DNA of 6,290 nucleotides from Thermoplasmata archaeon (GCA_021826795.1 JAKAYM010000109.1:1-6290), one strand, 5' to 3'. Positions 1 to 6,176 are shown, counted from the first letter of the stretch. The notes: generated by a model from the letters alone, not told the origin. Numbers and translations are program-made.

Positions 1-1209
1 CGATACTACAGGCGTGGCAAGGGAGAAGCCTGCCACCGATATCACAATTATGACAGCTAAAGCGACATTAATCTGTTTCCTGTAATCAGGATGTTTATCT
101 GACTTTTCAGCCATAGCATAAATTCCCATGATAGTACTAACAGCAATCATGGGAATAAACATCATGGTATACTGATAACCTATGGTATAATAGGGCTGGT
201 AAATGGAGAACATGGCATAAAGGATATATGGAACAAATAAGAAAATAGATTTAGGGTATCTCAGGAAAAGAAAGGCAGAACCGCCAAAACCAAAGAATAA
301 TATAATGAGTTTCAGGTAATAGTTGGCTACAAGTAACTTTCCAACAAAGACTGGATCGGTAAACATATCTATTAGAAGTGATACAGGACCAGCGGATCCA
401 CTCACATGAACTGTGGGTACCCCAATAGAAGCGCCGGAAATATCTGATTTAAGAATTCCTGCAAGGAGGAAATAAGATCCAAGAATCATAATAGAAACTG
501 CCAGATAGGCTATGGATTCTCTTCTTTTTTTTATTGAATAAAGTGATAATGTATTGTTGAGGAATAATTCGAAAATAATTAGCATGAGTGCAATAAAAAT
601 AAAGGCTGAATGCATGGATACTATGAACCCAATGAATAGAATATTCAGTACTATATTTTTCTTTATAAAGAAGTACAGTGCAAGGAAGAAGAAAAGCGGT
701 AAAAATACCATCAAATGAAAATCAAAAAATATGGGGCTTTCTGTCAGGGGCGATAATAGAAATGCAAGTGCTATTATAAAAGATATGACCCTTTTGTCCG
801 GATACTTTTTGCTGTTGTCTGTATTAAGTTTATTAAGAATGGCAAGGGAAAGATTATAGAGTACATATGCAGAAAGACCTATAGCAAATCCCTGTATAAC
901 AAGTAATGTATATGCATGTGGATAAATGAAATATGGAACGGTCAGCAGAAATAAAACAGGGGAAAAATGTTCTGAAAGGTAACTGCCGGGGAGAAGTGCA
1001 CTGTAAAATAAATGCCCGTGTATGCCAGAGTAAAGTGCCTGTGTATACACACCCATATCCCATGCAGACATATCCAGAAGATAAAACTGGAGAAATGAAT
1101 ATACAGTGAACAGAATAGAAAATATAATTGATACAACTAAAATTGAAAAACGATACCTATCTGCTGCGAAAGTATGTGCATAGTGACGAATGCTTTCAAT
1201 TTTACTCAT
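1..1209 (-). CDS. DUF2079 family multi-pass membrane protein, 3' part missing (runs off the left edge)
   Basis: The frame stays open from the ATG at 1209 to the window edge, giving 403 residues without a stop. The product is very hydrophobic, with many membrane helices, the first at about residues 21-45. The first outer loop carries DMSAWDMGVYTQALYSG (Asp46 and Asp51), followed by SEHFSP (79-84), FDFHLM (about 162-167) and GYQYTMMFIP (344-353). This pattern of an Asp in the first loop, an H-F-S-P motif and a late H/QY-x-x-x-x-IP motif fits the uncharacterised DUF2079 family, which I recall as related to GT-C glycosyltransferases; substrate and activity are unknown. Family members are usually longer than 403 residues, so a C-terminal piece lies outside the window. 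The start is supported by an AT-rich promoter about 34 nt upstream and by the family-like N-terminus. It follows merA on the same strand but is separated by 279 bp and a terminator, so it is probably transcribed separately. Confidence 0.82.
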   Translation of the reverse strand, partial: MSKIESIRHYAHTFAADRYRFSILVVSIIFSILFTVYSFLQFYLLDMSAWDMGVYTQALYSGIHGHLFYSALLPGSYLSEHFSPVLFLLTVPYFIYPHAYTLLVIQGFAIGLSAYVLYNLSLAILNKLNTDNSKKYPDKRVISFIIALAFLLSPLTESPIFFDFHLMVFLPLFFFLALYFFIKKNIVLNILFIGFIVSMHSAFIFIALMLIIFELFLNNTLSLYSIKKRRESIAYLAVSIMILGSYFLLAGILKSDISGASIGVPTVHVSGSAGPVSLLIDMFTDPVFVGKLLVANYYLKLIILFFGFGGSAFLFLRYPKSIFLFVPYILYAMFSIYQPYYTIGYQYTMMFIPMIAVSTIMGIYAMAEKSDKHPDYRKQINVALAVIIVISVAGFSLATPVVS

Positions 1210-1233
1210 ATGGTTACAGTATAGTAAAGTTAG

Positions 1234-1252
1234 AATATAATATTTATTAAAT
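1234..1252 (-). promoter_or_regulatory. Probable TATA-box region of the DUF2079 gene
   Basis: On the minus strand an uninterrupted AT block (TTTAATAAATATTATATT) is centred about 34 nt before the ATG at 1209. An archaeal TATA box here would put the transcription start about 8-10 nt upstream of the ATG, a very short leader. No Shine-Dalgarno sequence is visible before this ATG, consistent with near-leaderless translation. The exact hexamer within the block cannot be fixed by eye. Confidence 0.45.
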
Positions 1253-1385
1253 CACAAAGGGGGATTATCCAGAAATGTAGGATCTGAAACTAAATACTTA
1301 AACAGTATTGAACAATATTCCTGTACGTAGTTTCTGAACGGATAATTCTATTATTTTCATAATAAAGAAGAATCTTTAAAAATAA

Positions 1386-1411
1386 TTTATAAACCCGTGA
1401 AACCGGGATTA
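1386..1411. promoter_or_regulatory. TATA-like palindrome fused to a GC-rich inverted repeat
   Basis: TTTATAAA (1386-1393) is self-complementary and could be a TATA box on either strand. It runs directly into an inverted repeat: TAA, A, CCCG (1394-1397), loop TGAAAC, CGGG (1404-1407), A, TTA. The arms pair as 3+4 bp with one mismatch. In such AT-rich surroundings a GC stem touching a TATA box could be an operator or a small hairpin. It lies about 180 bp upstream of the DUF2079 start and downstream of merA, so its target is unclear. Confidence 0.3.
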
Positions 1412-1446
1412 ACTTAACAGACACGTATCATTATCATAACAGGATT

Positions 1447-1497
1447 AAAAAATAGAAAAGGATATACATTAAGGCTTTTTAATGGATATCAATCCAT
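1447..1497 (-). terminator. Probable transcription terminator of the hma-merA unit
   Basis: On the minus strand a perfect 6-bp inverted repeat (ATGGAT, loop TGAT, ATCCAT; 1482-1497) spans the merA stop codon, and about 22 nt further on the transcript has a T-rich run, TTTTCTATTTTTT (1459-1447). Oligo-T tracts just after the last gene are the usual archaeal intrinsic termination signal. The hairpin may be incidental because it overlaps the last codons; the T tract is the stronger evidence. Confidence 0.5.
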
Positions 1498-2871
1498 GCA
1501 GCAGCTCATTTTAGAAACATCTCGAATGAATGCCTGCCCTGCAATTTTTATGGATTCAGCCACTGTTGGGAAAACATGTACTGTGTCAATCAGGTCTTCA
1601 TATGTAAGCCCGTGCTTCACAAGCTGGACAGCCTCTGTTATAAATTCAGCGGCATATGGAGCAATTACCTGCACCCCGAGAATTTTGCCGTCCTGATCTG
1701 CGATTATCTTTGCAATTCCATTGTTGGAATGAAGTATATTTGCCTTGACAACATTGCTAATGTTTATAATCCTTACAGTAAAGGTCTTTTTAGTCGTGAT
1801 TAACTCCTTTTCAGTTTTACCCACGGATGCTACATTAGGTTCTGTAAATACAACCCACGGCACCTCATTGAGGTTTATAGTTTTTTCACCTCCAAGGATA
1901 TTCTCAGCGGCAATTACCCCCTCTTTTCCTGCCAGAGTTTCCAGCTGTAATGATTGCCTCACGCAGTCTCCTGCTGCATATACTTTTTTATTTGTTGTTC
2001 TAAGATGCTTATCTGTGATAATTCCATTTTCCGTTGATATGCCAGCAGCATGCAGATTCAACGATGCAGTATTGGGCATTCTCCCGGTTGATATTAGAAT
2101 GGCATCAAAGCCAGTAAACGTTCCTGTCCATGTGAGTATGTCCTTCTTTCCATCTACAGTTTTTATCTCATGGTAATTCACGCCCAGATGGAATGAAACG
2201 CCGTTTTCCTTCATTGCCTTCATTAATTCGCTGGTGATGTCATCATCAAATCCTTTAAGAATCCTGTTATGCCTGTTGAATACATGAACCTCTGAACCGA
2301 AGTTGGAAAGGGCATATGCAAACTCCATTGCAACCTCACCAGAACCAAATATTGCTATCTTTTTAGGAAGTTCTCTGGCATTCCAGATATTATCACTTGT
2401 GTAATAATCATCCAGACCGGATATTTCCGGAACAAATGTTTTGGAACCTGTAGCTATTATAAAATTTGTTGCCTTTATTTTTGTTCCATTTACCTCTATA
2501 GTATCCTCATTAACAAAACTTGCCTCTCCCTCCATTAACTCAACATTCTTATAATTCTCAATAACATCAACATACTTACCCTGTCTTTCCTGGGCAACAA
2601 AGGCATTCAGGTATTCCATGAATTTGCCGAAATCCAGGGAAGCATTTCCGGTTATCCCATCGTATTTTTTACGGTTAGACTCATGGTATGTTTTTGACGC
2701 CTCTATCATTAATTTAGAGGGTACACAGCCAACATTTACGCATGTACCACCAAGAGGGCCTTTTCCAATAAGCGCTATATGCATCTGTCCGGAAGTTAGC
2801 TCACTGGCCTTTATTGCAGCTGCAAAACCAGCAGCTCCCCAGCCTATTATTGCCAGATCGTAATCAGTCAT
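1489..2871 (-). CDS. merA: Mercuric reductase MerA without the fused N-terminal HMA domain (460 aa)
   Basis: MerA is the cytosolic flavoenzyme that reduces Hg(II) to volatile Hg(0) using NAD(P)H. Visible are the FAD-binding GWGAAG (10-15), the redox-active cysteines in GGTCVNVGCVPSK (Cys44, Cys49), the pyridine-nucleotide site GSGEVA (176-181), the second FAD motif AAGD (299-302), the MerA-like VVFTEPNVASVG (340-351) and the C-terminal vicinal pair SCC (Cys457, Cys458) that receives Hg(II). Arg200 and Arg203 after the second strand of the nucleotide fold suggest NADPH preference (inference). The catalytic His-Pro of lipoamide dehydrogenases is replaced by Phe434-Pro435, so it is not that enzyme. 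A GTG at 2880 is in frame, but the AAGGAG at 2885-2880 touches it and sits 8 nt before the ATG at 2871, so the ATG is preferred. The gene overlaps the upstream HMA gene by 8 nt (ATGACTGA), indicating one transcript and probable translational coupling. Confidence 0.93.
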   Translation of the reverse strand: MTDYDLAIIGWGAAGFAAAIKASELTSGQMHIALIGKGPLGGTCVNVGCVPSKLMIEASKTYHESNRKKYDGITGNASLDFGKFMEYLNAFVAQERQGKYVDVIENYKNVELMEGEASFVNEDTIEVNGTKIKATNFIIATGSKTFVPEISGLDDYYTSDNIWNARELPKKIAIFGSGEVAMEFAYALSNFGSEVHVFNRHNRILKGFDDDITSELMKAMKENGVSFHLGVNYHEIKTVDGKKDILTWTGTFTGFDAILISTGRMPNTASLNLHAAGISTENGIITDKHLRTTNKKVYAAGDCVRQSLQLETLAGKEGVIAAENILGGEKTINLNEVPWVVFTEPNVASVGKTEKELITTKKTFTVRIINISNVVKANILHSNNGIAKIIADQDGKILGVQVIAPYAAEFITEAVQLVKHGLTYEDLIDTVHVFPTVAESIKIAGQAFIRDVSKMSCCMD

Positions 2872-3094
2872 CCCTAACACTCCTTAGCTGTGCGCTGTAA
2901 TTCCCCTTGAAAACATCAAGCCGGGGAAGTTCCTCAGGGTTTATCTCATCATTCGCCCTTACTATAGCCATGCCATCTTTCAGGGAAACGGTAACGTCCT
3001 GAACTCCGCTTGCATCCTTCAATCCACTGGTTACATGCCTTACACAGTCATCACAGGTCATTCCAAACACCTTCAATTCTATTGTTTTTGTCAT
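2864..3094 (-). CDS. Free-standing cytosolic HMA-domain metal-binding protein (NmerA/MerP-like, 76 aa)
   Basis: This is a single heavy-metal-associated domain with the metal-binding motif GMTCDDC (residues 11-17; Cys14 and Cys17), followed by the family pattern HVTSGLKDASGVQDVTVSL and a short C-terminal strand around GNYSAQL. The length equals one beta-alpha-beta-beta-alpha-beta domain and nothing more. It has no signal peptide, so unlike periplasmic bacterial MerP it should stay in the cytosol. The sequence resembles the NmerA domain fused to the N-terminus of many bacterial mercuric reductases, which hands Hg(II) to the C-terminal cysteines of MerA. Its gene overlaps merA by 8 nt, strongly suggesting that the reductase is its partner. 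A copper chaperone of the CopZ type has the same fold and motif, so the metal rests on genomic context. The ATG at 3094 lies about 23 nt downstream of a TATA-like box and has no ribosome binding site, consistent with a leaderless first gene. Confidence 0.88.
   Translation of the reverse strand: MTKTIELKVFGMTCDDCVRHVTSGLKDASGVQDVTVSLKDGMAIVRANDEINPEELPRLDVFKGNYSAQLRSVRDD
2880..2885 (-). promoter_or_regulatory. Shine-Dalgarno site that fixes the merA start
   Basis: AAGGAG on the minus strand, inside the 3' end of the HMA gene, lies 8 nt before the ATG at 2871. It would overlap the alternative GTG start at 2880, so it argues for the ATG. It is the clearest ribosome binding site in the window, as expected for the second gene of an operon. 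Confidence 0.65.
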
Positions 3095-3111
3095 AGTTAT
3101 AACATAGCATA

Positions 3112-3122
3112 ATAATATTAAA
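3112..3122 (-). promoter_or_regulatory. Probable TATA box of the hma-merA operon
   Basis: TTTAATATTAT on the minus strand is centred about 23 nt before the ATG at 3094. With the usual archaeal spacing of about 25 nt from TATA box to start site, transcription would begin at or next to the ATG, giving a leaderless message. The lack of any Shine-Dalgarno sequence before this ATG agrees. Confidence 0.45.
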
Positions 3123-3136
3123 GATAACAGGTAAAT

Positions 3137-3150
3137 AAAAGTTTACTTTT
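3137..3150. promoter_or_regulatory. Candidate operator palindrome upstream of the hma-merA promoter
   Basis: AAAAGT, spacer TT, ACTTTT is a perfect 6+6 inverted repeat 15 bp upstream of the TATA-like box. A second, overlapping repeat, GTAAA (3131-3135) and TTTAC (3142-3146), shares part of it. The place suits a regulator of the mercury genes, but no regulator gene is in the window and the region is AT-rich enough for such repeats to arise by chance. Confidence 0.25.
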
Positions 3151-3157
3151 TCGGGCA

Positions 3158-3184
3158 GATAATAAGAAAAATTACATAATTTTT
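3158..3184 (-). terminator. Possible terminator of the acylase-membrane protein unit
   Basis: A perfect 8-bp inverted repeat (AAAAATTA, loop of two bases, TAATTTTT; 3167-3184) is present 68 nt past the stop of the small membrane protein gene. On the minus strand its right arm ends in TTTTT and is followed by CTTATTATC, a T-rich end. The pairing is all A-T, so a stable hairpin is doubtful; the T-rich run is the more plausible archaeal signal. Confidence 0.35.
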
Positions 3185-3251
3185 AATTTTATTTATTTAA
3201 ATATTTCGTTTTATTTCTCATCATGGCAAGTGAAATCATTATTAAACCTAC

Positions 3252-3626
3252 CTATTTTGGCTGTTTTCCCTTCATGTATGGCTTCTGTGGCAGTACAAAC
3301 GACGAACCCAAAATAAGGCCTCCCACCGTGATAATAAACATAATTATCAGTGTCAGTAATATTAGTAAATAATAGGGTATTCCGGATATTTCTGCTGATA
3401 AAAGTGCACCTTTCATTTTTACGCCATATGACGGTATGAAGGATATGAATAGCCCGGCAATGGATAATATGCCTGCAGCAAGTATATACCATAATTTCCT
3501 TAACAGGAAATATCCGGTTACAATAGCTGGTATAACTTGCAAGTACCAGTATCCGTAATAGCTGAGGAGAAATCCGGTAATTATAATTATTACCAGTCCA
3601 GATAATATTTTATAACCATTATTCAT
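3252..3626 (-). CDS. Small four-helix membrane protein of unknown function (124 aa)
   Basis: I do not recognise this protein as a named family. It is strongly hydrophobic, with probable membrane helices at about residues 7-24, 28-42, 45-64 and 84-110, a short loop with Lys70 and Lys72 between helices three and four, and a basic tail (PYMKGKQPK) that is probably cytosolic. There are no cysteines and no evident catalytic motif. A GTG at 3635 would add three residues, but the ATG at 3626 is preferred: it overlaps the end of the acylase gene by 8 nt (ATGAATAA), and a GGTG at 3636-3633, which can pair with the 16S rRNA tail, lies 6 nt before it. The tight overlap suggests co-translation with the acylase and perhaps a shared role at the cell envelope, which is inference only. 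Confidence 0.72.
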   Translation of the reverse strand: MNNGYKILSGLVIIIITGFLLSYYGYWYLQVIPAIVTGYFLLRKLWYILAAGILSIAGLFISFIPSYGVKMKGALLSAEISGIPYYLLILLTLIIMFIITVGGLILGSSFVLPQKPYMKGKQPK

Positions 3627-6120
3627 TTGAACCACCGTACCCGTAGTAGAATTCTTTTGGCATGTTTTCAGGAATCAGTCTGTAGTATACCCCCTTGTTC
3701 CAAGGTATGAAGTTATTTGAGTAGTAATTGCTCAGCGGATTTTCTGATATTCCTCCCGGGTATATTCCCATAGAAGATTCCGGATGTGATAGATTAACAA
3801 CAAGCCTCCATGATGGACCAAAGTCTGAGACCATGCCATATGCTGCGTTTATTGTATTGCCATCACCTGCAGCCGGTACTGTTTTTGTGTTCAGGGGCTT
3901 CACCCCAAAGAAGCTAGAAAGATACCTTTTGTGGATATCTCCCCAGTGCCAGTTATTAGTATTGCTTCCATACCTATGGATAAGCTTTGCCAGTGTCTGA
4001 TTGTACGCCTCCAGGGATATGGATGTAAAGTCCCTTGCCTGGCCGTTTACGGGATTATCAAAGTAGGATGTGTTAGGATCATTTAATGTCCAGTTCACTA
4101 AGTCCTCTATTAATGGTCCGTGGTACATTGAATCGGGTCCTATGAAGAATGAGACATTGAATAAGCCATCCTTTGATGTAATGCCATAGGCGTGCATGTA
4201 TGGCAGGAAGGTATCATTTACAAGATTCTGCTCCCAGAAATAGAATACGGTTGCAGCTGTAGAATCCACTGTCATGTTCCCATTCCATTGCTGCAGTTCC
4301 CTGTACAGTGCAGAACCACTATAATCAGCTTCTATGGAATTTAATAATGGTTTCAGGAATATGTTTGTTGTATAGTCATGGATGGTCAGCTGGATGTTCT
4401 CCATTTTTGCTGTATTAATTCCTGAGGTTGTATTGAGAAGCAGGTGTGCCTCGTCGGCACGGTATCCCGATTCATAATCCCATCCGATATAGTAGGGATA
4501 GTTCGGTGATACGGTGATCTGATTATCAGAGAATACGAATCCCCTGGCAGGGTCATAGAGGTATGGCTCATCCCTTAAGGGTACAAAACCCACCCAGTTT
4601 GATTGCCCTGTTCCATTCAGTACACCTCTGGGATCTCCATTGCTGATTACCGGGTACTCTCCGTACGGAAATATCCCAATATTGCCCTTGGAGTCGGCAA
4701 CCGCCCAGTTCTGTATTGCAACCCTGAAATATTTTGTAAGGTTCTGCCTGAACTGGTTAACAGTGTGTGACCTGTCGATGTGAAGGAAGAATGTTAATTC
4801 ATAGCTTGAGTTTAAACCGGTCCAGTCCATTGCAATCTTTACGCCTGAATCGTCTTCAATTACAACACCATTATCAGCTATATCCAGCCTTAAATGATAT
4901 GGACTTGATCCTTTCACCGGTATTATTTCGTTGATTGTCTTAAATTTTACCCATTTACCATTTGAATAATAGCTTCCTGGATGGGATGGTGAGGTTTCTT
5001 CAGCATAAAAATAAGTTTCCTGTATCTGTCCATTTGTTGCTCCCCAGGCCAAGTGATTATTATGCCCGAGTATAATTCCGGGGAATCCCGGGAATACAAC
5101 TCCTATAACATTCTGACCGGGAGATACAAGCTGGAAGCCTATCCATATTGAAGGCACACTGGTTGTGAGATGCGGGTCATTTGCAAGAAGCGCAGAAACA
5201 TTGTCGGTCTTAATGCCATTAACAGCCCAGTCATTGCTGAAACTGTCCGATGATGGAAATGCCAGGGAGACAGGTGATGAATCTGATACCTGCGTAAGAT
5301 TCAGCGGTATATTTACCGATGGTGTGTAAAGTGTTAGATTGTTTATATCGCCTGTTTCATTATATACAGAGGGATTGCACTGATATGGAACAATAGGATT
5401 CTGGATTCCAGCTGGATATGCTGGATAAATTGCCTTTATAACATTTTCAGGGATTTGCTGCAATGCATACTGGAAGTATAAGGGGTCAAAACCACCTGCA
5501 CTGTTTTCCCAGAGGAAGGTCTGCTGTATGGCGAATATATTTGTTATGTTAAAGTCGCCTGGTTTATAGTTGAGCAGCTTGAAAAGCAGTGGGGTATTTT
5601 TGTATGATAGGTTATTAATATAGGCGTTTATGCCATCTACAAAATTGCTGGTGGCCATGTAAGTGTATGAATATCGGGATAGATTATGTACCTCCTCACT
5701 GGCTATCTGACAGTCCATAATTTCTCTGGAGAATATATCAGATTGCAGTTCACTTTTACCGACCAGCGATGAAAGGTTCCCCTGTGCCTCCTTCTTGATA
5801 AAGACCATCTGTGCAAGCCTGTATTTAGCTTCCAGATATCCCTGTTCATAGTACAGCGACCAGTTATGGGGGCTATAGATTCCGATAAAACCATCAGATT
5901 CCTGGAATGTTATGACCTCAGATGTTCTGCCATCCTGCGTGATATTTATATATCTTGCTCCGGTCCTGTATTGTGGTGAAACTGAGTAAATACCTGAATT
6001 CGGATTCAGAAGCTTATCTACTGGTGGCAGGGGACCTATTGAAATAGATATTACTGAAAATATCATTATAAGGACAATTATTCCAGCAATAAACCGTTTC
6101 CTTGAGGAAAAGATTTTCAT
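3619..6120 (-). CDS. Secreted or membrane-anchored penicillin acylase family Ntn hydrolase (833 aa)
   Basis: This family hydrolyses amide bonds after self-cleaving into alpha and beta chains. A basic N-terminus and hydrophobic segment (about 11-29) indicate a signal peptide or anchor. The alpha region has the family-like GYLEAKYRLAQM (94-105) and GNLSSLVG (114-121). The predicted catalytic Ser295 lies in FSNDW (294-298), followed by NDPH, whose His317 is position 23 of the beta chain as in related acylases, and GHNNHLAWGATN (352-363). QNWAVADSKGNIG (470-482) probably holds the oxyanion Asn471. The C-terminal GDGNTINA (752-759), SWRLVVNLS (770-778) and PGGISENPLSNYY (788-800) complete the fold; length is normal for the family. 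There are 21 N-x-S/T sequons, consistent with exposure outside the cell. The physiological substrate is unknown: penicillin is unlikely in an archaeon, and acyl-amides or peptides are guesses. The ATG is the first in frame and has its own promoter. Confidence 0.92.
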   Translation of the reverse strand: MKIFSSRKRFIAGIIVLIMIFSVISISIGPLPPVDKLLNPNSGIYSVSPQYRTGARYINITQDGRTSEVITFQESDGFIGIYSPHNWSLYYEQGYLEAKYRLAQMVFIKKEAQGNLSSLVGKSELQSDIFSREIMDCQIASEEVHNLSRYSYTYMATSNFVDGINAYINNLSYKNTPLLFKLLNYKPGDFNITNIFAIQQTFLWENSAGGFDPLYFQYALQQIPENVIKAIYPAYPAGIQNPIVPYQCNPSVYNETGDINNLTLYTPSVNIPLNLTQVSDSSPVSLAFPSSDSFSNDWAVNGIKTDNVSALLANDPHLTTSVPSIWIGFQLVSPGQNVIGVVFPGFPGIILGHNNHLAWGATNGQIQETYFYAEETSPSHPGSYYSNGKWVKFKTINEIIPVKGSSPYHLRLDIADNGVVIEDDSGVKIAMDWTGLNSSYELTFFLHIDRSHTVNQFRQNLTKYFRVAIQNWAVADSKGNIGIFPYGEYPVISNGDPRGVLNGTGQSNWVGFVPLRDEPYLYDPARGFVFSDNQITVSPNYPYYIGWDYESGYRADEAHLLLNTTSGINTAKMENIQLTIHDYTTNIFLKPLLNSIEADYSGSALYRELQQWNGNMTVDSTAATVFYFWEQNLVNDTFLPYMHAYGITSKDGLFNVSFFIGPDSMYHGPLIEDLVNWTLNDPNTSYFDNPVNGQARDFTSISLEAYNQTLAKLIHRYGSNTNNWHWGDIHKRYLSSFFGVKPLNTKTVPAAGDGNTINAAYGMVSDFGPSWRLVVNLSHPESSMGIYPGGISENPLSNYYSNNFIPWNKGVYYRLIPENMPKEFYYGYGGSNE

Positions 6121-6140
6121 ATAAATGTAACTTATATTTT

Positions 6141-6148
6141 TATTTAAA
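6141..6148 (-). promoter_or_regulatory. TATA box of the acylase gene
   Basis: TTTAAATA on the minus strand is centred about 24 nt before the ATG at 6120. This predicts a start site at or next to the ATG and a leaderless message; no Shine-Dalgarno sequence is present. A perfect 10-bp palindrome, AACTATAGTT (6161-6170), lies 12 bp upstream and might be a factor site, though it could also be chance. Confidence 0.5.
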
Positions 6149-6176
6149 GATTTTTTTAAGAACTATAGTTTATTAC

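Larger units (their letters stand above)
1210..1488. other. Intergenic region between merA and the DUF2079 gene
   Basis: This 279-bp AT-rich gap carries, from right to left on the minus strand, the merA terminator (1447-1497), a GC-rich inverted repeat overlapping a palindromic TATA sequence (1386-1411), a weak 20-codon reading frame (1298-1360) and the promoter of the DUF2079 gene (1234-1252). I found no tRNA-like cloverleaf, box C/D signature or longer reading frame on either strand. Confidence 0.6.

Noticed and set aside
854..1136. Two minus-strand frames of 64-69 aa inside the DUF2079 region
   Set aside because: They are alternative frames of the long DUF2079 gene. Its own frame is open for 403 codons and carries the family motifs; these frames do not.
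1496..2863. Several plus-strand frames of 66-143 aa opposite merA
   Set aside because: They are antisense to a well-supported merA, have no promoter or ribosome site that I can see, and have unconvincing Ser/Cys/Pro-rich compositions.
1489..2871. Lipoamide dehydrogenase or glutathione reductase as the identity of the flavoprotein
   Set aside because: The HAHPT-type catalytic His is absent, the C-terminus carries the vicinal cysteine pair specific to MerA, and the upstream overlapping gene encodes a metal-binding HMA domain.
3189..3239. 16-codon minus-strand frame after the small membrane protein gene
   Set aside because: It is very short, rich in Met, Lys and Asn in an AT-rich stretch, and has no ribosome site or promoter.
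3211..3492. 93-aa minus-strand frame overlapping the small membrane protein
   Set aside because: It is out of frame with the coupled membrane protein gene, lacks a start signal and has a His/Cys/Thr-rich composition typical of a shadow frame.
3728..5894. Plus- and minus-strand frames of 61-90 aa within the acylase gene
   Set aside because: All lie inside the acylase coding region, whose family motifs run across its whole length, and none has a supporting signal.
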